Shown piece by piece: positions 1-9,382 of a DNA stretch of 51,423 nt. Position 1 is the stretch's first letter; each line of letters begins with the position of its first letter. The stretch lies in contig MNTV01000039.1 in NCBI GenBank assembly GCA_001917175.1, positions 1 to 51,423 of the forward strand, written 5' to 3'. Made by a program: the position numbers and the translations under genes. The DNA comes from Azospirillum sp. 51_20. Lineage in GTDB: Bacteria > Pseudomonadota > Alphaproteobacteria > RF32 > CAG-239. Under the pieces are notes generated by a model. The model was not told where the DNA came from. It worked only from the letters and a program-made list of their open reading frames with translations, and made no database searches.

Positions 1-567
1 CTGGCCGGTCTGTATTACCGCTATGACCGGAACAATTGGTATGCGTTTGCCACTTTGTACGGCGGCATTCAGCAGGCAGACATCAAAACCGACGACGGGG
101 TCAAATCCGACACCGACGGGATTGAGTTCGGCGCAAGTCTGGAGGCCGGGTACGACTACAACCTGATGGATACGGTATACTTAACACCGAGCCTGGGCGT
201 ATTCTATACGCAGGTCAACTATGACGACGCGACCGACAACGTGGGCAAGAAGGCGGAATATAACGACCTTAAGCAAATTGAACTGGAAGCGGGCGTTAAG
301 CTGACAAAAGCATTCCGTCTTGACGAAGGCTATGCCAACGTTTATGTCAAACCGAGCGTCGTGCAGACGCTTGTCGACGGTGACGAAGTCAACATCACCA
401 GTCTTGGCAAAACGAATACGCTTGACGACGAAACGCTGGGGCGGATTGAGCTTGGCGGCCGCTACGGCTTCACCGAAAACCTTTCGGCTTACGGCTGGGC
501 GAATTATACGTTCGGTTCGGACTACGACGCGACGACCGTCGGTCTGGGTCTGAACTATGCGTTCTGA
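1..567 (+). CDS. C-terminal part of an outer-membrane beta-barrel protein (5' end outside the window)
   Basis: The frame is open from base 1, so the gene begins before the window; 188 residues are visible. They read as alternating beta strands rich in Tyr, Gly and Asp, and the protein ends in GLGLNYAF. A C-terminal aromatic residue of this kind is the usual BAM recognition signal of outer-membrane barrels. The pattern of amphipathic strands with short acidic turns fits an autotransporter-type or porin-like barrel. No passenger domain can be judged because the N-terminus is missing. A strong terminator follows about 75 bases after the stop codon. Confidence 0.75.
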   Translation: MAGLYYRYDRNNWYAFATLYGGIQQADIKTDDGVKSDTDGIEFGASLEAGYDYNLMDTVYLTPSLGVFYTQVNYDDATDNVGKKAEYNDLKQIELEAGVKLTKAFRLDEGYANVYVKPSVVQTLVDGDEVNITSLGKTNTLDDETLGRIELGGRYGFTENLSAYGWANYTFGSDYDATTVGLGLNYAF

Positions 568-640
568 TCGCAAAGGTTCGCCGTCTGCGGCGGCTTAGCC
601 GGCGCTTTCTGGAAAAATCAAAGCGTCATCTCCTAAGAAA

Positions 641-668
641 AAACTCCCGGACAACTCCGGGAGTTTTC
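641..668 (+). terminator. Rho-independent terminator after the barrel gene
   Basis: A perfect 12-bp stem (641-652 with 657-668) around a 4-base loop has A-rich and T-rich ends, so it could work on both strands. It lies 74 bases after the barrel gene stop. Confidence 0.85.
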
Positions 669-968
669 TTTGTCGCATATCTGACGGAAACTCCGCGGGA
701 GAAAGGGACGGGAAAAAACGTAAGGGGAAATTCCGCAAAGGGGAGTTTTGTTGTCGGAAAATCCCGTGAGAAAAGGAACAGAAAACCTCATGAGGAAAAT
801 TCTTTGCAAAAAAATCCCATAACGTTGTTGTTGCGGAAATCCCGTAAGAAGAAGTTTCATGTGAAGAAAAATTTTTCTGCTTTTTCTACGAATTCTCTTG
901 CAAATTCCCTCAATCGTAATATATACATACCTACCGGAATGTATATTATTTATAACGAAAGTACAAAG
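669..968 (+). promoter_or_regulatory. Long leader before nhaA with degenerate short repeats and an inverted repeat
   Basis: This 300-base stretch has no convincing gene. It holds five related copies of a short motif close to GGAAAATCCCGTAAG, starting at about 687, 726, 756, 794 and 835, spaced 30-41 bases apart. An AT-rich inverted repeat (ATATACAT at 921-928, ATGTATAT at 939-946) lies just before the nhaA start. The inverted repeat could be an operator or a hairpin in the mRNA leader. Function is inferred only from position. Confidence 0.35.
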
Positions 969-2105
969 ATGAAAGAACTTGTCAAAAAAATCGGGGAGCT
1001 GTCTATCCCGCTCATTGTCGGCATTGTTGCCGCCCTGGCCTGGGCCAACATCGATTCCTATTCCTACAATGACTTCATATACCGGGAACTGGCGCCGGGA
1101 GTCAATTTTCATTTTCTGGTCAATGATGTTTTTCTGGTTCTGTTTTTCGGCTCCGTCAGCATTGAAATCGTTCACGGCGTGGCCCCCGGCGGCAATCTCT
1201 ATCCGATCAAGAACACCGTCAGCAATCTGTTGGGCGCGCTTGGCGGCATTCTTCTGCCGATCGCCCTTTTCTTTTCACTCAACGCTTTTTTCGGTTCGCC
1301 GGACTATCACAACGGCTGGGCGATTCCGACGGCGACCGACGTGGCCATATCGCTTCTTTTTGCACAAATGATTTTCGGCAAAAAGCATCCGGCATTCACT
1401 TTTCTGCTGTTGCTTGCCATTGCCGACGACGTTGTCGGGCTGGCCATTATCGCCCTTTTTTATCCCGACCCCGAACTGCCTGTCAATCCGCGCTGGCTGT
1501 CGCTGGTTTTCGTTGCCGTGGCCGTTGCCTGGATTTTAAACAAACATAAAGTGCGCAGCTATTGGGCCTATCTTTTGACCGGGATACTTTCCTGGGCGGG
1601 ATTGCACGAAGCCAACATGCACCCCTCGCTGGCGTTGATTTTCATCATCCCGTTTATTCCGCATGAAACGGAACCGGGCAAAGAACGCTGCCAGACGGAA
1701 CTTGACCGCTTTGAAAGCGATTTCAAGCCGATTGTCGATTACGGGCTTTTTTTCTTCGGCCTCAGCAACGCCGGCGTCGTCTTTTCCAGCATTTCGGAAC
1801 TGACGCTGATCGTTTTCGTTTCCCTTCTTGCCGGCAAAACTTTCGGCATTTACCTGATGGTCAAAATTGCCGGTCTGTTTAAGTTCAGGATCAACAACGC
1901 CATCACCGACCTCGATCTGCTGCTGATCGGCATGACGGCAGGCATCGGACTGACGGTTTCCCTGTTTATCGCCGAAATCGCCTATACCGACGGCAGCATT
2001 GCCGACGCCGCCAAAATGGGCGCATTGTTCAGCCTGTTCAACGGCTTCATCGCGCTGGCTGTAGCCAAACTGATCAGAAAAGAACCGGAGATTGAACATA
2101 TCTGA
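969..2105 (+). CDS. nhaA: Na+/H+ antiporter NhaA
   Basis: Inner-membrane antiporter that expels Na+ (or Li+) in exchange for protons, for pH and sodium homeostasis. The 378 residues are close to the usual 380-390 of NhaA. The protein is hydrophobic throughout with about 11-12 membrane segments. It carries the family motif AIADDVVGLAIIALFY, with the paired aspartates that bind ion and proton. The reading frame is open from 804, but those extra N-terminal residues are polar and unlike NhaA. I chose ATG 969 (MKELVKKIGELSIP), which matches the start of the family; ATG 939 is an alternative. The ribosome site is weak (GAAAG). The gene stands alone between two terminators. Confidence 0.93.
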   Translation: MKELVKKIGELSIPLIVGIVAALAWANIDSYSYNDFIYRELAPGVNFHFLVNDVFLVLFFGSVSIEIVHGVAPGGNLYPIKNTVSNLLGALGGILLPIALFFSLNAFFGSPDYHNGWAIPTATDVAISLLFAQMIFGKKHPAFTFLLLLAIADDVVGLAIIALFYPDPELPVNPRWLSLVFVAVAVAWILNKHKVRSYWAYLLTGILSWAGLHEANMHPSLALIFIIPFIPHETEPGKERCQTELDRFESDFKPIVDYGLFFFGLSNAGVVFSSISELTLIVFVSLLAGKTFGIYLMVKIAGLFKFRINNAITDLDLLLIGMTAGIGLTVSLFIAEIAYTDGSIADAAKMGALFSLFNGFIALAVAKLIRKEPEIEHI

Positions 2106-2130
2106 CTTTTTTCTCCCGCACATAAAAAAG

Positions 2131-2159
2131 GACGCTTCCCGAAAGCGTCTTTTTTTTTT
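2131..2159 (+). terminator. Rho-independent terminator of nhaA
   Basis: Stem GACGCTT (2131-2137) pairs with AAGCGTC (2143-2149), followed by a run of ten T. It lies 25 bases after the nhaA stop. Confidence 0.9.
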
Positions 2160-2249
2160 GCCGGCGAGATAATCCTGCGGCAAAAAATTAACGCTTTATT
2201 TTCTTTTTCATTTTAAAATTCCGTCATCAGAAAAACAAAAGGGATAAAA

Positions 2250-3452
2250 ATGTTTTCCGTCCGAAAAAATATTTGCGTTTTGTCATTGGCCGCCGCAGTC
2301 ATGTTCACTTTTCCGGCCGCCGCGCGACCGGCGCCTTCAGGCATCGTCATCGACGCCAGAACCGGCGAAGTGCTCGTTTCCAAAAACCCGAACGCGGTGC
2401 ACCATCCGGCATCCTTAACCAAACTGATGACGCTTTACATCACCTTTGAAGCGCTGGAAAAGGGACTGATCAAGATGGACGACGAACTGCCCGTTTCCGC
2501 TGCCGCCGCCAACCGTTCCCCTTCCCGCCTCGGCTTAAAAGCCGGCGGCAAAATCAAAGTGGAAACCGCGATTGACGCCCTGATCGTCAAATCGGCCAAC
2601 GACTGCGCCACCGTTCTGGCGGAAGGCCTCGGCTACAGCGAAGCCCGGTTTGCCGAAAAGATGACCGAAGTGGCCAAAGCCCTCGGCATGAAAAACACTG
2701 TTTTCAAAAACGCTTCCGGCCTGCCCAACAGCAAACAGGTAACCACCGCCCGCGACATGGCCACTCTGGCCGCCGCCGTCTATTTTCATTTTCCGCAATA
2801 CTACGACCTGTTCGCCCGCCGGGAATTTTCCTATGAAGGCAAAACCTATTACACCCACAACCATCTTTTGAAAAATTTTGAAGGCGCCGACGGCATGAAA
2901 ACCGGTTACATCGCTTCGGCCGGCTTCAACATCGTCACCTCCGCCCAGCGCGACGGCGAACGGGTGATTGCCGTCACCATGGGACACAACACTCAGGAAG
3001 AGCGCGACCGGACCGTTGCCCGGCTGATGGAACAGGGCTTTAACAAACTGGCGGCAAACCGCTCGCCGGAAGCGACGGCCACTTACGTCAAACTGGAAAA
3101 CAGCGATTTTCTGCTCGACAGCGTCAGGGAAAACGAAAAGAAAAGCGATGACGCGGCAGAAACGAAAAACCGCCCCGACGCCATATGGGCGGTTCAGATC
3201 GGTGCGTTCAGCAACTATGCCAAAGCCCGCGTCTATGCGCAGAAAATCCGCCGCCGTTACGAAAATCTCAACAGCCGCAACGCCAAGGTTGAACCGGCGG
3301 AAAACAACGCCATCATCGTTTACCGTTCAAAACTGGTCAACCTCACCAAAAACGATGCACAAAAAATATGTAAGGATTTGCAAAAAGAAAACAAATCGTG
3401 TATGGTCATGCCGATGAACGGCAATGTACAACTGACGATGGCGGAAAAATAA
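2250..3452 (+). CDS. D-alanyl-D-alanine carboxypeptidase with C-terminal SPOR domain
   Basis: Periplasmic low-molecular-weight penicillin-binding protein (peptidase family S11) that trims the terminal D-Ala from peptidoglycan stem peptides. A signal peptide covers about residues 1-25 and ends at AAA. The active-site motifs are present: SLTK (Ser55, Lys58), SAN (115-117) and KTG (217-219). Residues about 322-400, beginning IWAVQIGAFSNYAKA, form a SPOR domain, which binds glycan strands lacking stem peptides at the division site. The fusion therefore suggests action at the septum. The ribosome site is AAAAGGGA before ATG 2250. The gene is directly followed by mipZ (4 bases), so both may be made together. 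Confidence 0.92.
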   Translation: MFSVRKNICVLSLAAAVMFTFPAAARPAPSGIVIDARTGEVLVSKNPNAVHHPASLTKLMTLYITFEALEKGLIKMDDELPVSAAAANRSPSRLGLKAGGKIKVETAIDALIVKSANDCATVLAEGLGYSEARFAEKMTEVAKALGMKNTVFKNASGLPNSKQVTTARDMATLAAAVYFHFPQYYDLFARREFSYEGKTYYTHNHLLKNFEGADGMKTGYIASAGFNIVTSAQRDGERVIAVTMGHNTQEERDRTVARLMEQGFNKLAANRSPEATATYVKLENSDFLLDSVRENEKKSDDAAETKNRPDAIWAVQIGAFSNYAKARVYAQKIRRRYENLNSRNAKVEPAENNAIIVYRSKLVNLTKNDAQKICKDLQKENKSCMVMPMNGNVQLTMAEK

Positions 3453-3456
3453 GGAA

Positions 3457-4251
3457 ATGACCAACAGCAAAGCTCATGTAATCGTTGTCAGCAACGAAAA
3501 AGGCGGAACCGGCAAATCGACCATATCCATGCACCTGGCGATCAAGCTGATGCAGGAAGGTTTCCGGGTAGCGGTCGTCGACACGGACGGACGCCAGGGC
3601 ACCCTTACCCACTATATCGAAAACCGCCGCCGTTTCTGCCGCGAAAACGACCTGAAACTGCCGATTCCCGAACTGCTGACGATAGAACCGGCCGAAACGC
3701 CGGAACAGTTCACCGCCCACCGGGAACAGGCGGCACACGAAATCGGAGCGCTGCTGCCGGCTTTTGACGCCGTTATCATCGACACGCCGGGCAACAAGAA
3801 CTACCTTTTCGAAGAAGCGCACAAATTTGCGGACACGCTGATCACGCCGATGTCCGACAGCCTGATCGACTTAAACGTCATTTCCGAAATTGACTTTGCG
3901 CACCCCGACGACCGCCACGCCGGCCGTTACGCCCAATACATATGGGAAGTAAAAAAATATCTGGCCGCGCTCGGCAAACCGATGCTCAACTGGATCGTCG
4001 TCGGCAACAAAATATCTTCACTCAATTCCCGCAACAAAAACCAGGTTTTCGGCTATTTGGAAAAAGCAGCCAAAACCTACGGCTTCCGCGTGGCGCCGGC
4101 GATCCGCGACCGCGTCATCTACAAGGAACTGTTTTTGCAGGGGCTGACGGTGCTGGATCTCAGTCACGAAGCCTTAAAATGCCGCTTAAGCGTTTCCCAT
4201 ATCGCTGCCAAGCAGGAAATCAAAAGCCTGGCCGAATTCATCTGCCCCTGA
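3457..4251 (+). CDS. mipZ: Division-plane positioning ATPase MipZ
   Basis: ParA/MinD-family ATPase. In Caulobacter MipZ forms a gradient from the ParB-marked poles and blocks FtsZ assembly away from midcell. The N-terminus AHVIVVSNEKGGTGKST has the deviant Walker A of the ParA family (Lys within KGGTGKST, about residues 11-18). VVDTDGRQGTLTHYIENR matches the MipZ version of the A' region. The C-terminal part (VAPAIRDRVIYKELFLQGLT) is also family-typical. Length 264 is normal. It starts four bases after the SPOR carboxypeptidase gene and probably shares its transcript, which places a division-site regulator beside a septal peptidoglycan enzyme. Confidence 0.9.
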   Translation: MTNSKAHVIVVSNEKGGTGKSTISMHLAIKLMQEGFRVAVVDTDGRQGTLTHYIENRRRFCRENDLKLPIPELLTIEPAETPEQFTAHREQAAHEIGALLPAFDAVIIDTPGNKNYLFEEAHKFADTLITPMSDSLIDLNVISEIDFAHPDDRHAGRYAQYIWEVKKYLAALGKPMLNWIVVGNKISSLNSRNKNQVFGYLEKAAKTYGFRVAPAIRDRVIYKELFLQGLTVLDLSHEALKCRLSVSHIAAKQEIKSLAEFICP

Positions 4252-4362
4252 TCCGCACCGGCTTAAAATAGCGGTTAGTAAAACCGAGCTTTCTCTTGAG
4301 TTGGCACCAAACGGTGTTAAATTGTCAACTATCATGTCAACACGTATTTTTAAGGAGAGATT

Positions 4363-5979
4363 ATGATACAAGTGATTGCAACCACCCCTTACACGGACCA
4401 GAAAATGGGCACCGCGGGTTTGCGGAAAAAATCCAAAGTCGTAATGCAGGAACACTACTTCGAAAACTTCCTGCAAAGCATTTTCAACACCATCGACCCG
4501 GCGGGAAAAACCTTTGTCGTCGGCGGCGACGGCCGTTTTTACAACAGCATCGCCATCCAGAAACTGATCAAGATGGCGGCCGCCAACGGGGTTAAGAAAC
4601 TGATCGTCGGCCAAAACGGCTTTTTGTCGACGCCGGCTTCCTCCAACATGATCTTAAAACGCCGCACCGACGGCGGATTCGTACTTTCCGCTTCCCACAA
4701 CCCGGGCGGCGAAAACGGCGACTTCGGCATCAAATTCGCCACCGAAACCGGCGGCCAGTGTTCAAGCCTGGTCAGCGACCGAATTTTTGCCGTCAGCCAA
4801 ACCATTTCCGAATTCAAAACCGTTGACGCGGCCGACATAGACCTCAGCCGTCTCGGCATGCAAAACCTTGAAGGCATGGAAATTGAAATCGTTGACCCGA
4901 TCAGCGATTATGTCGAACTGATGGAAAAGATTTTTGACTTTGAACTGATCAAAAAAATGTTTGCCGACGGCTTTACCATGCGTTTTGACGCCATGAATGC
5001 GGTAACCGGTCCCTATGCCATCCGCATTTTCGAGGAAATCCTCGGCGCGGCCAAAGGCTCGGTCTTAAACGCCGTGCCCAAGCCGGACTTCGGCGGGCTT
5101 CACCCCGACCCCAACCTGGTTTATGCCAAAGAACTGGTCAACATCATGTATGCCGACGACGCGCCGGACTTCGGCGCCGCCAACGACGGCGACGGCGACC
5201 GCAACATGATCCTCGGCAAAAAATTCTTTGTTACGCCGAGCGACAGCCTGGCCATTTTAACCGACAACTATGACCTTATTCCGGCCTACAAAGGCGGCAT
5301 TTACGGCGTTGCCAAATCAATGGCCACCTCGACCGCCGTAGCCCGCGTTGCCTCCGCCCGCAACATCGGCTATTACGAAGTGCCGACCGGCTGGAAATAT
5401 TTCGTCAACCTGATGGATTCCAAACGCATCACCTTCTGCGGCGAGGAAAGCTTCGGCACCGGCTCCAGCCATATCCGCGAAAAAGACGGCATCTGGGCGG
5501 TTTTGTTCTGGCTCAACATCATAGCCGCCACCGGCAAAAGCGTGGAAGAAATCACCCGCGAACACTGGCGGAAATACGGCCGTAGCTATTATCTGCGTTT
5601 TGACTTCGACGGTATTCCGACCGACACGGCCAACAAGCTGATGAGCGACCTTGAAGCCAAACTGCCGCCGCTGAACGGTCAAAAACTCGGCTCTTACGAA
5701 GTTGCCAAAGCAGAAGCTTTCGTATACAACGATCCGGTCGACCACTCCTCGACCCAAAACGGTCTGCGCATTCTGTTTACCGACGGTTCGCGCATTGTCT
5801 ACCGTCTGTCGGGCACTTCCTCAAGCGGTGCGACGCTGCGCGTCTACATTGAAAAGTTCAGCCGCAGCGAGCTTGACGCCGAACCGCGGCAGATGGTCGA
5901 CGAACTGCTGAAAATCGCCGCCGAACTGGCCGAAATCGAAAAACGCACGGGCAAAAAAGAGGCCGACGTAACCACTTAG
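4363..5979 (+). CDS. pgm: Phosphoglucomutase (alpha-D-glucose phosphate-specific)
   Basis: Interconverts glucose-1-phosphate and glucose-6-phosphate, supplying UDP-glucose for surface polysaccharides or feeding glycogen breakdown into glycolysis. The 538 residues match the PGM1/Pgm type rather than the shorter phosphomannomutases. The phosphoserine loop is VLSASHNPGG, the metal loop is DGDGDRN, the substrate loop contains CGEESFGTGS, and the phosphate-binding loop near the C-terminus is RLSGTSSSGATLR. The ribosome site AAGGAG lies six bases before ATG 4363, so the start is secure. The 111-base gap before it has no clear promoter. cckA begins 15 bases after the stop. Confidence 0.95.
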   Translation: MIQVIATTPYTDQKMGTAGLRKKSKVVMQEHYFENFLQSIFNTIDPAGKTFVVGGDGRFYNSIAIQKLIKMAAANGVKKLIVGQNGFLSTPASSNMILKRRTDGGFVLSASHNPGGENGDFGIKFATETGGQCSSLVSDRIFAVSQTISEFKTVDAADIDLSRLGMQNLEGMEIEIVDPISDYVELMEKIFDFELIKKMFADGFTMRFDAMNAVTGPYAIRIFEEILGAAKGSVLNAVPKPDFGGLHPDPNLVYAKELVNIMYADDAPDFGAANDGDGDRNMILGKKFFVTPSDSLAILTDNYDLIPAYKGGIYGVAKSMATSTAVARVASARNIGYYEVPTGWKYFVNLMDSKRITFCGEESFGTGSSHIREKDGIWAVLFWLNIIAATGKSVEEITREHWRKYGRSYYLRFDFDGIPTDTANKLMSDLEAKLPPLNGQKLGSYEVAKAEAFVYNDPVDHSSTQNGLRILFTDGSRIVYRLSGTSSSGATLRVYIEKFSRSELDAEPRQMVDELLKIAAELAEIEKRTGKKEADVTT

Positions 5980-5994
5980 GACTTTGCCCCGCAG

Positions 5995-8622
5995 ATGCTG
6001 CAGAACGTCAAAATATCCCGGCCGGACCGGCTTTTGCAAAAAAGACTGATCGGATTGGCCTATTCGCTGGTCGCCCTGACCGCGGCGCTGATTCTGTCAA
6101 TCGTTTTTCCGCAGCATCTGATTTTGCTTTTGGGGTTGACGGCGGCAATCACCGTTTTTGCGCTCGCATTGTCGCTGTTGACCTTGAAAGCCGGCGAAAA
6201 AGCCATCAGTTACGGCGGCTTTGCCAATGAAATCATTCGCTTAAGCAGTCAGGCCAAACGCATTGACAACTCGCTCGGGCGGGTGGTGATTGAAAACGAC
6301 CGGGCCAAAGAACTGTTCGGAGAAGGCAGCATTCTGGCCTTTCTGCAAAGCCGCCTGTCTGCCGACAACCGTAACAATCCGCTGGCCTTTCAGCGGCTGA
6401 AGAACGCCTTTCAAAATCTTTCCGGCGAAAAAGTCACTCTCTCGCTCAAACTCGGTTCCGAACCGGAAAACGAAACCTGGTTTGAGGTTATTTTACGGCC
6501 GCTTTCCCTAAAAAAAACCGATTTGTTCGAAAATTCGCTGGCTTTGAAAAAAATCCGCAAAGACACCTTTCTCTACTGGAGTTTCCGCGACATTACCAAC
6601 GAACACAATCTGGAACAGATTTTCCGCGAAGAACGACGCGGCCTCCACGACTTTACCGACGATCTGCCGGTCGGCCTTTACATCTGCAACCGCAGTCTGA
6701 CCGTCGAATATTGCAACCATGCCTTCGCCAAAATGCTGGAAACCGACCGCGAACGGCTGATCGGCACCGACCTGAAAGAACTGCTGAGCCCCAACTCACC
6801 GGTTCCCCCCTGCCGCAAATGGAACAAAACCGTACATTTTACCGACAAATACGGCAAAGACAAAGAAGCTTTTCTCTGTCAGGACAGCTTCCGTGAAAAA
6901 AACGAAATCAAAATCCGCGGCGCCGTCGTCTGCAATCTGCCCACCGACGATCTGCTCCGGCGGCAGCTCGGACTCGCCGTCGATAAAATCAGCTGGCTGT
7001 TTGACTTCGCGCCCGTCGGCATTGTTTTTATCAACAACGAAGGCGTTATCCGCGAATGCAACCGGCAGGCGGAAGCCTTTCTGCGGCAAGCGGACGGCAT
7101 TGAACTGATCAACGCCAACCTGATGGATTTTATCAAGAAATCAGACCGTCACGGTCTCGGCATAGAACTGGACAACATCAGAAGCGGCGTCAAGAAATCC
7201 GCTTCCATGGAGCTGGCGCTGATCAAAGGGCCGAAGGTTGCCCTTTCCTACGTTTCGCCGATGAAAAGCCTTTACGGCAGCGAACCGACGGCCGGTTTCG
7301 TCATCTATCTGGTCGACGCCACCGAACAGAAAAACCTCGAAATCAAATTCGCCCAGGCGCAAAAAATGCAGGCGATGGGACAACTGGCCGGCGGCGTCGC
7401 CCACGACTTTAACAACCTCCTGACCGCGGTCATCGGTTTCTGCGACCTGCTGTTGCAGCGCCACGGCATCGGCGACCCCTCGTTTGCCGACCTTATTCAA
7501 ATTAAAAACAACGCCAACCGCGCCGCCGGTCTGGTGCGCCAACTGCTGGCATTTTCCCGCAAGCAGCCGCTGCAGCCCAAACTGATCGACGTCACCGAAA
7601 ACTTCATGGAATTGAGCCAGATGCTGAAAAGGGTTCTCGGCGAAAAAATCAGCCTGAAGTTTCATCACGGCGCAGACCTCGGCTACATCCGCGTAGACCC
7701 CGTTCAGTTTTCTCAGGTCATCATCAACCTGGCGGTTAATGCCAAAGACGCCATGAACGGCAGCGGCACGCTGACCATCAGCACCCGCACCGAAAAAATC
7801 ACCCACCCCCGCCCGTTCGGCGAGGAAACCATCAAACCCGGCGAATTTGTGGTTATCGAAGTTTCCGACACCGGCTGCGGCATTGCGGAAGAAAATCTGA
7901 GCCGCATTTTCGAACCCTTCTTCTCCACCAAACAAAACGTCGTCGGTTCCGGCACCGGGCTCGGTCTGGCCATGGTCTACGGTATCGTCCGTCAGACCGA
8001 AGGCTTTATCCGGGTGGACAGCAAAGTCGGCGAAGGCACCACTTTTTTGATCCATCTGCCGCGTTTTGAACACAATACCGACACCGACGGGGAAGAAAAC
8101 GCCGTCCGCCGGCCGGAAGTAACTTCTGCCGACGGTTCGCCGGTAATGACGGTAAGAGAGCAAAACGCCGCCTCTTTGCCGATAAACCAGAAATTTATCT
8201 TTGGCCTGAACGTTTCGGCAATCGACAAAAACCCGAACGACGGCGGTCTGCATACCGGCATCCGCATCCTTTTCGTCGAAGACGAGGATTCGGTCAGAAG
8301 CTTTGCCGTTCGTGCCTTAAAGAAAAAAGGCTATGAAGTTATCGGTTGCAATTCGGCCGAAAATGCGTTAGAACAATTGGAAAAGGAACGTAACTTTCAA
8401 TTGCTCGTTACCGACATGGTCATGCCGGGCTTAAATGGCATTGAACTGGCTCACCGGGTAAAGGAACTGATCCCCGGGATTAAGATTATTCTTGCTTCCG
8501 GTTATTCGGAAGAAATTGCCCGAAACGAACTTTCCGCCGCCGACCGGGTCGAATTCATGGCCAAACCGTTCAGCCTCGGCGACCTGACCAAAAAGATATT
8601 TGACGTGTTGAACAAGGAATAG
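5995..8622 (+). CDS. cckA: Hybrid sensor histidine kinase CckA
   Basis: Essential alphaproteobacterial kinase/phosphatase that controls CtrA through the phosphotransferase ChpT. Two membrane segments lie near residues 18-62. Degenerate PAS-like regions follow, including one beginning LPVGLYICNRSLTVEYCNHA and another beginning FDFAPVGIVFINNEGVIREC. The HisKA box is GGVAHDFNNLLTAVIGF with His470 as phosphoacceptor. The HATPase domain has an N box (NLAVNAKDAM, about 578) and a G1 box (SDTGCGI, about 623). A receiver domain starts near residue 756 (FVEDEDSVRSFAVRALKKKG), with Asp807 in TDMVMPGLNG and Lys in FMAKPF. Length 875 is somewhat longer than the roughly 690 of Caulobacter CckA. hdaA follows after 6 bases. 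Confidence 0.95.
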   Translation: MLQNVKISRPDRLLQKRLIGLAYSLVALTAALILSIVFPQHLILLLGLTAAITVFALALSLLTLKAGEKAISYGGFANEIIRLSSQAKRIDNSLGRVVIENDRAKELFGEGSILAFLQSRLSADNRNNPLAFQRLKNAFQNLSGEKVTLSLKLGSEPENETWFEVILRPLSLKKTDLFENSLALKKIRKDTFLYWSFRDITNEHNLEQIFREERRGLHDFTDDLPVGLYICNRSLTVEYCNHAFAKMLETDRERLIGTDLKELLSPNSPVPPCRKWNKTVHFTDKYGKDKEAFLCQDSFREKNEIKIRGAVVCNLPTDDLLRRQLGLAVDKISWLFDFAPVGIVFINNEGVIRECNRQAEAFLRQADGIELINANLMDFIKKSDRHGLGIELDNIRSGVKKSASMELALIKGPKVALSYVSPMKSLYGSEPTAGFVIYLVDATEQKNLEIKFAQAQKMQAMGQLAGGVAHDFNNLLTAVIGFCDLLLQRHGIGDPSFADLIQIKNNANRAAGLVRQLLAFSRKQPLQPKLIDVTENFMELSQMLKRVLGEKISLKFHHGADLGYIRVDPVQFSQVIINLAVNAKDAMNGSGTLTISTRTEKITHPRPFGEETIKPGEFVVIEVSDTGCGIAEENLSRIFEPFFSTKQNVVGSGTGLGLAMVYGIVRQTEGFIRVDSKVGEGTTFLIHLPRFEHNTDTDGEENAVRRPEVTSADGSPVMTVREQNAASLPINQKFIFGLNVSAIDKNPNDGGLHTGIRILFVEDEDSVRSFAVRALKKKGYEVIGCNSAENALEQLEKERNFQLLVTDMVMPGLNGIELAHRVKELIPGIKIILASGYSEEIARNELSAADRVEFMAKPFSLGDLTKKIFDVLNKE

Positions 8623-8628
8623 AAAACC

Positions 8629-9348
8629 ATGACCGGCAAAAATCAGCTGTCTTTGGAATTTCCCCACCGCCCTTACATGGGCCGGGAAGACTTTATCGTT
8701 TCTTCCTGCAACGCCGAAGCCTTTGCCGCCGTCGACCGGTGGCCGGAGTGGCCTTTTTTCGCGCTTTGCGTCTACGGACCGGAAAACTGCGGAAAAACCC
8801 ACCTGACCCACATTTTTTCCGACAAGGTGTCGGTACTTACGCATTACCCTTATCAGATTCCGCGGATCGAAGCCGGCAAAATCACGCTTGAACTGCCGCC
8901 CCTGCTGTTTGAACGTCACCGTTGCCTGGTGGTGGAAAACTTAAACGAAGAAATCAACGAAGAAGCAATGTTTCACCTTTACAATCTCTACCGCAACGAA
9001 GGCGGCAGCATTTTGTTCACGTCCCGCCGCGCTCCCGCCCGGCTCGACATCCGGCTGCCCGATCTGCGCTCAAGACTGAACATCATCCCTTCGATAGAAA
9101 TTTCAGAACCTGACGACGAACTGTTGTCAGCGCTTATCATCAAGCTTTTTATGGATCGGCAGATCACCGTTTCGCTTGACATTGTCAATTATATACTGGT
9201 AAACATGCAGCGTTCGTTCGCCTATGCCGAAAAACTGGTCAACGAAATCGACAACATTTCGCTGGCATACAAACGCGCCGTTTCCGTCGCCATCGTTAAA
9301 GAAGCAATCGCCGCGCTGAACAACAATCCGCAGGGGGAACTGTTCTGA
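8629..9348 (+). CDS. hdaA: DnaA-inactivating AAA+ protein HdaA
   Basis: Homologue of the DnaA AAA+ domain that, bound to the DNA-polymerase clamp, stimulates ATP hydrolysis by DnaA and so prevents re-initiation of replication (RIDA). Residues 6-11, QLSLEF, match the clamp-binding motif of Hda proteins. The family block PHRPYMGREDFIVSSCNAEA follows, then the Walker A GPENCGKTH with Lys56 and Thr57. There is no C-terminal DNA-binding domain, as expected for Hda (239 residues). It lies 6 bases after cckA and is probably co-transcribed with it, joining replication control to the CtrA pathway. Confidence 0.92.
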   Translation: MTGKNQLSLEFPHRPYMGREDFIVSSCNAEAFAAVDRWPEWPFFALCVYGPENCGKTHLTHIFSDKVSVLTHYPYQIPRIEAGKITLELPPLLFERHRCLVVENLNEEINEEAMFHLYNLYRNEGGSILFTSRRAPARLDIRLPDLRSRLNIIPSIEISEPDDELLSALIIKLFMDRQITVSLDIVNYILVNMQRSFAYAEKLVNEIDNISLAYKRAVSVAIVKEAIAALNNNPQGELF

Positions 9349-9382
9349 CCGCCCGCCACCAATAACTCCAAGGAACTACAAA

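Noticed and set aside
804..968. N-terminal extension of NhaA from 804
   Set aside because: The extra residues are basic and polar and not part of NhaA; the region carries the degenerate leader repeats instead.
633..1175. 180-residue minus-strand open frame before nhaA
   Set aside because: It spans a terminator, the leader repeats and the start of nhaA in antisense, without a ribosome site.
4296..4350. Promoter for pgm in the 111-base gap
   Set aside because: TTGAGT, TTGGCA and TTGTCA are present, but none has a -10 box at proper spacing that would leave the ribosome site in the transcript.
7141..8253. 370-residue minus-strand open frame inside cckA
   Set aside because: It is fully antisense to the kinase domains of CckA, which are unmistakable.
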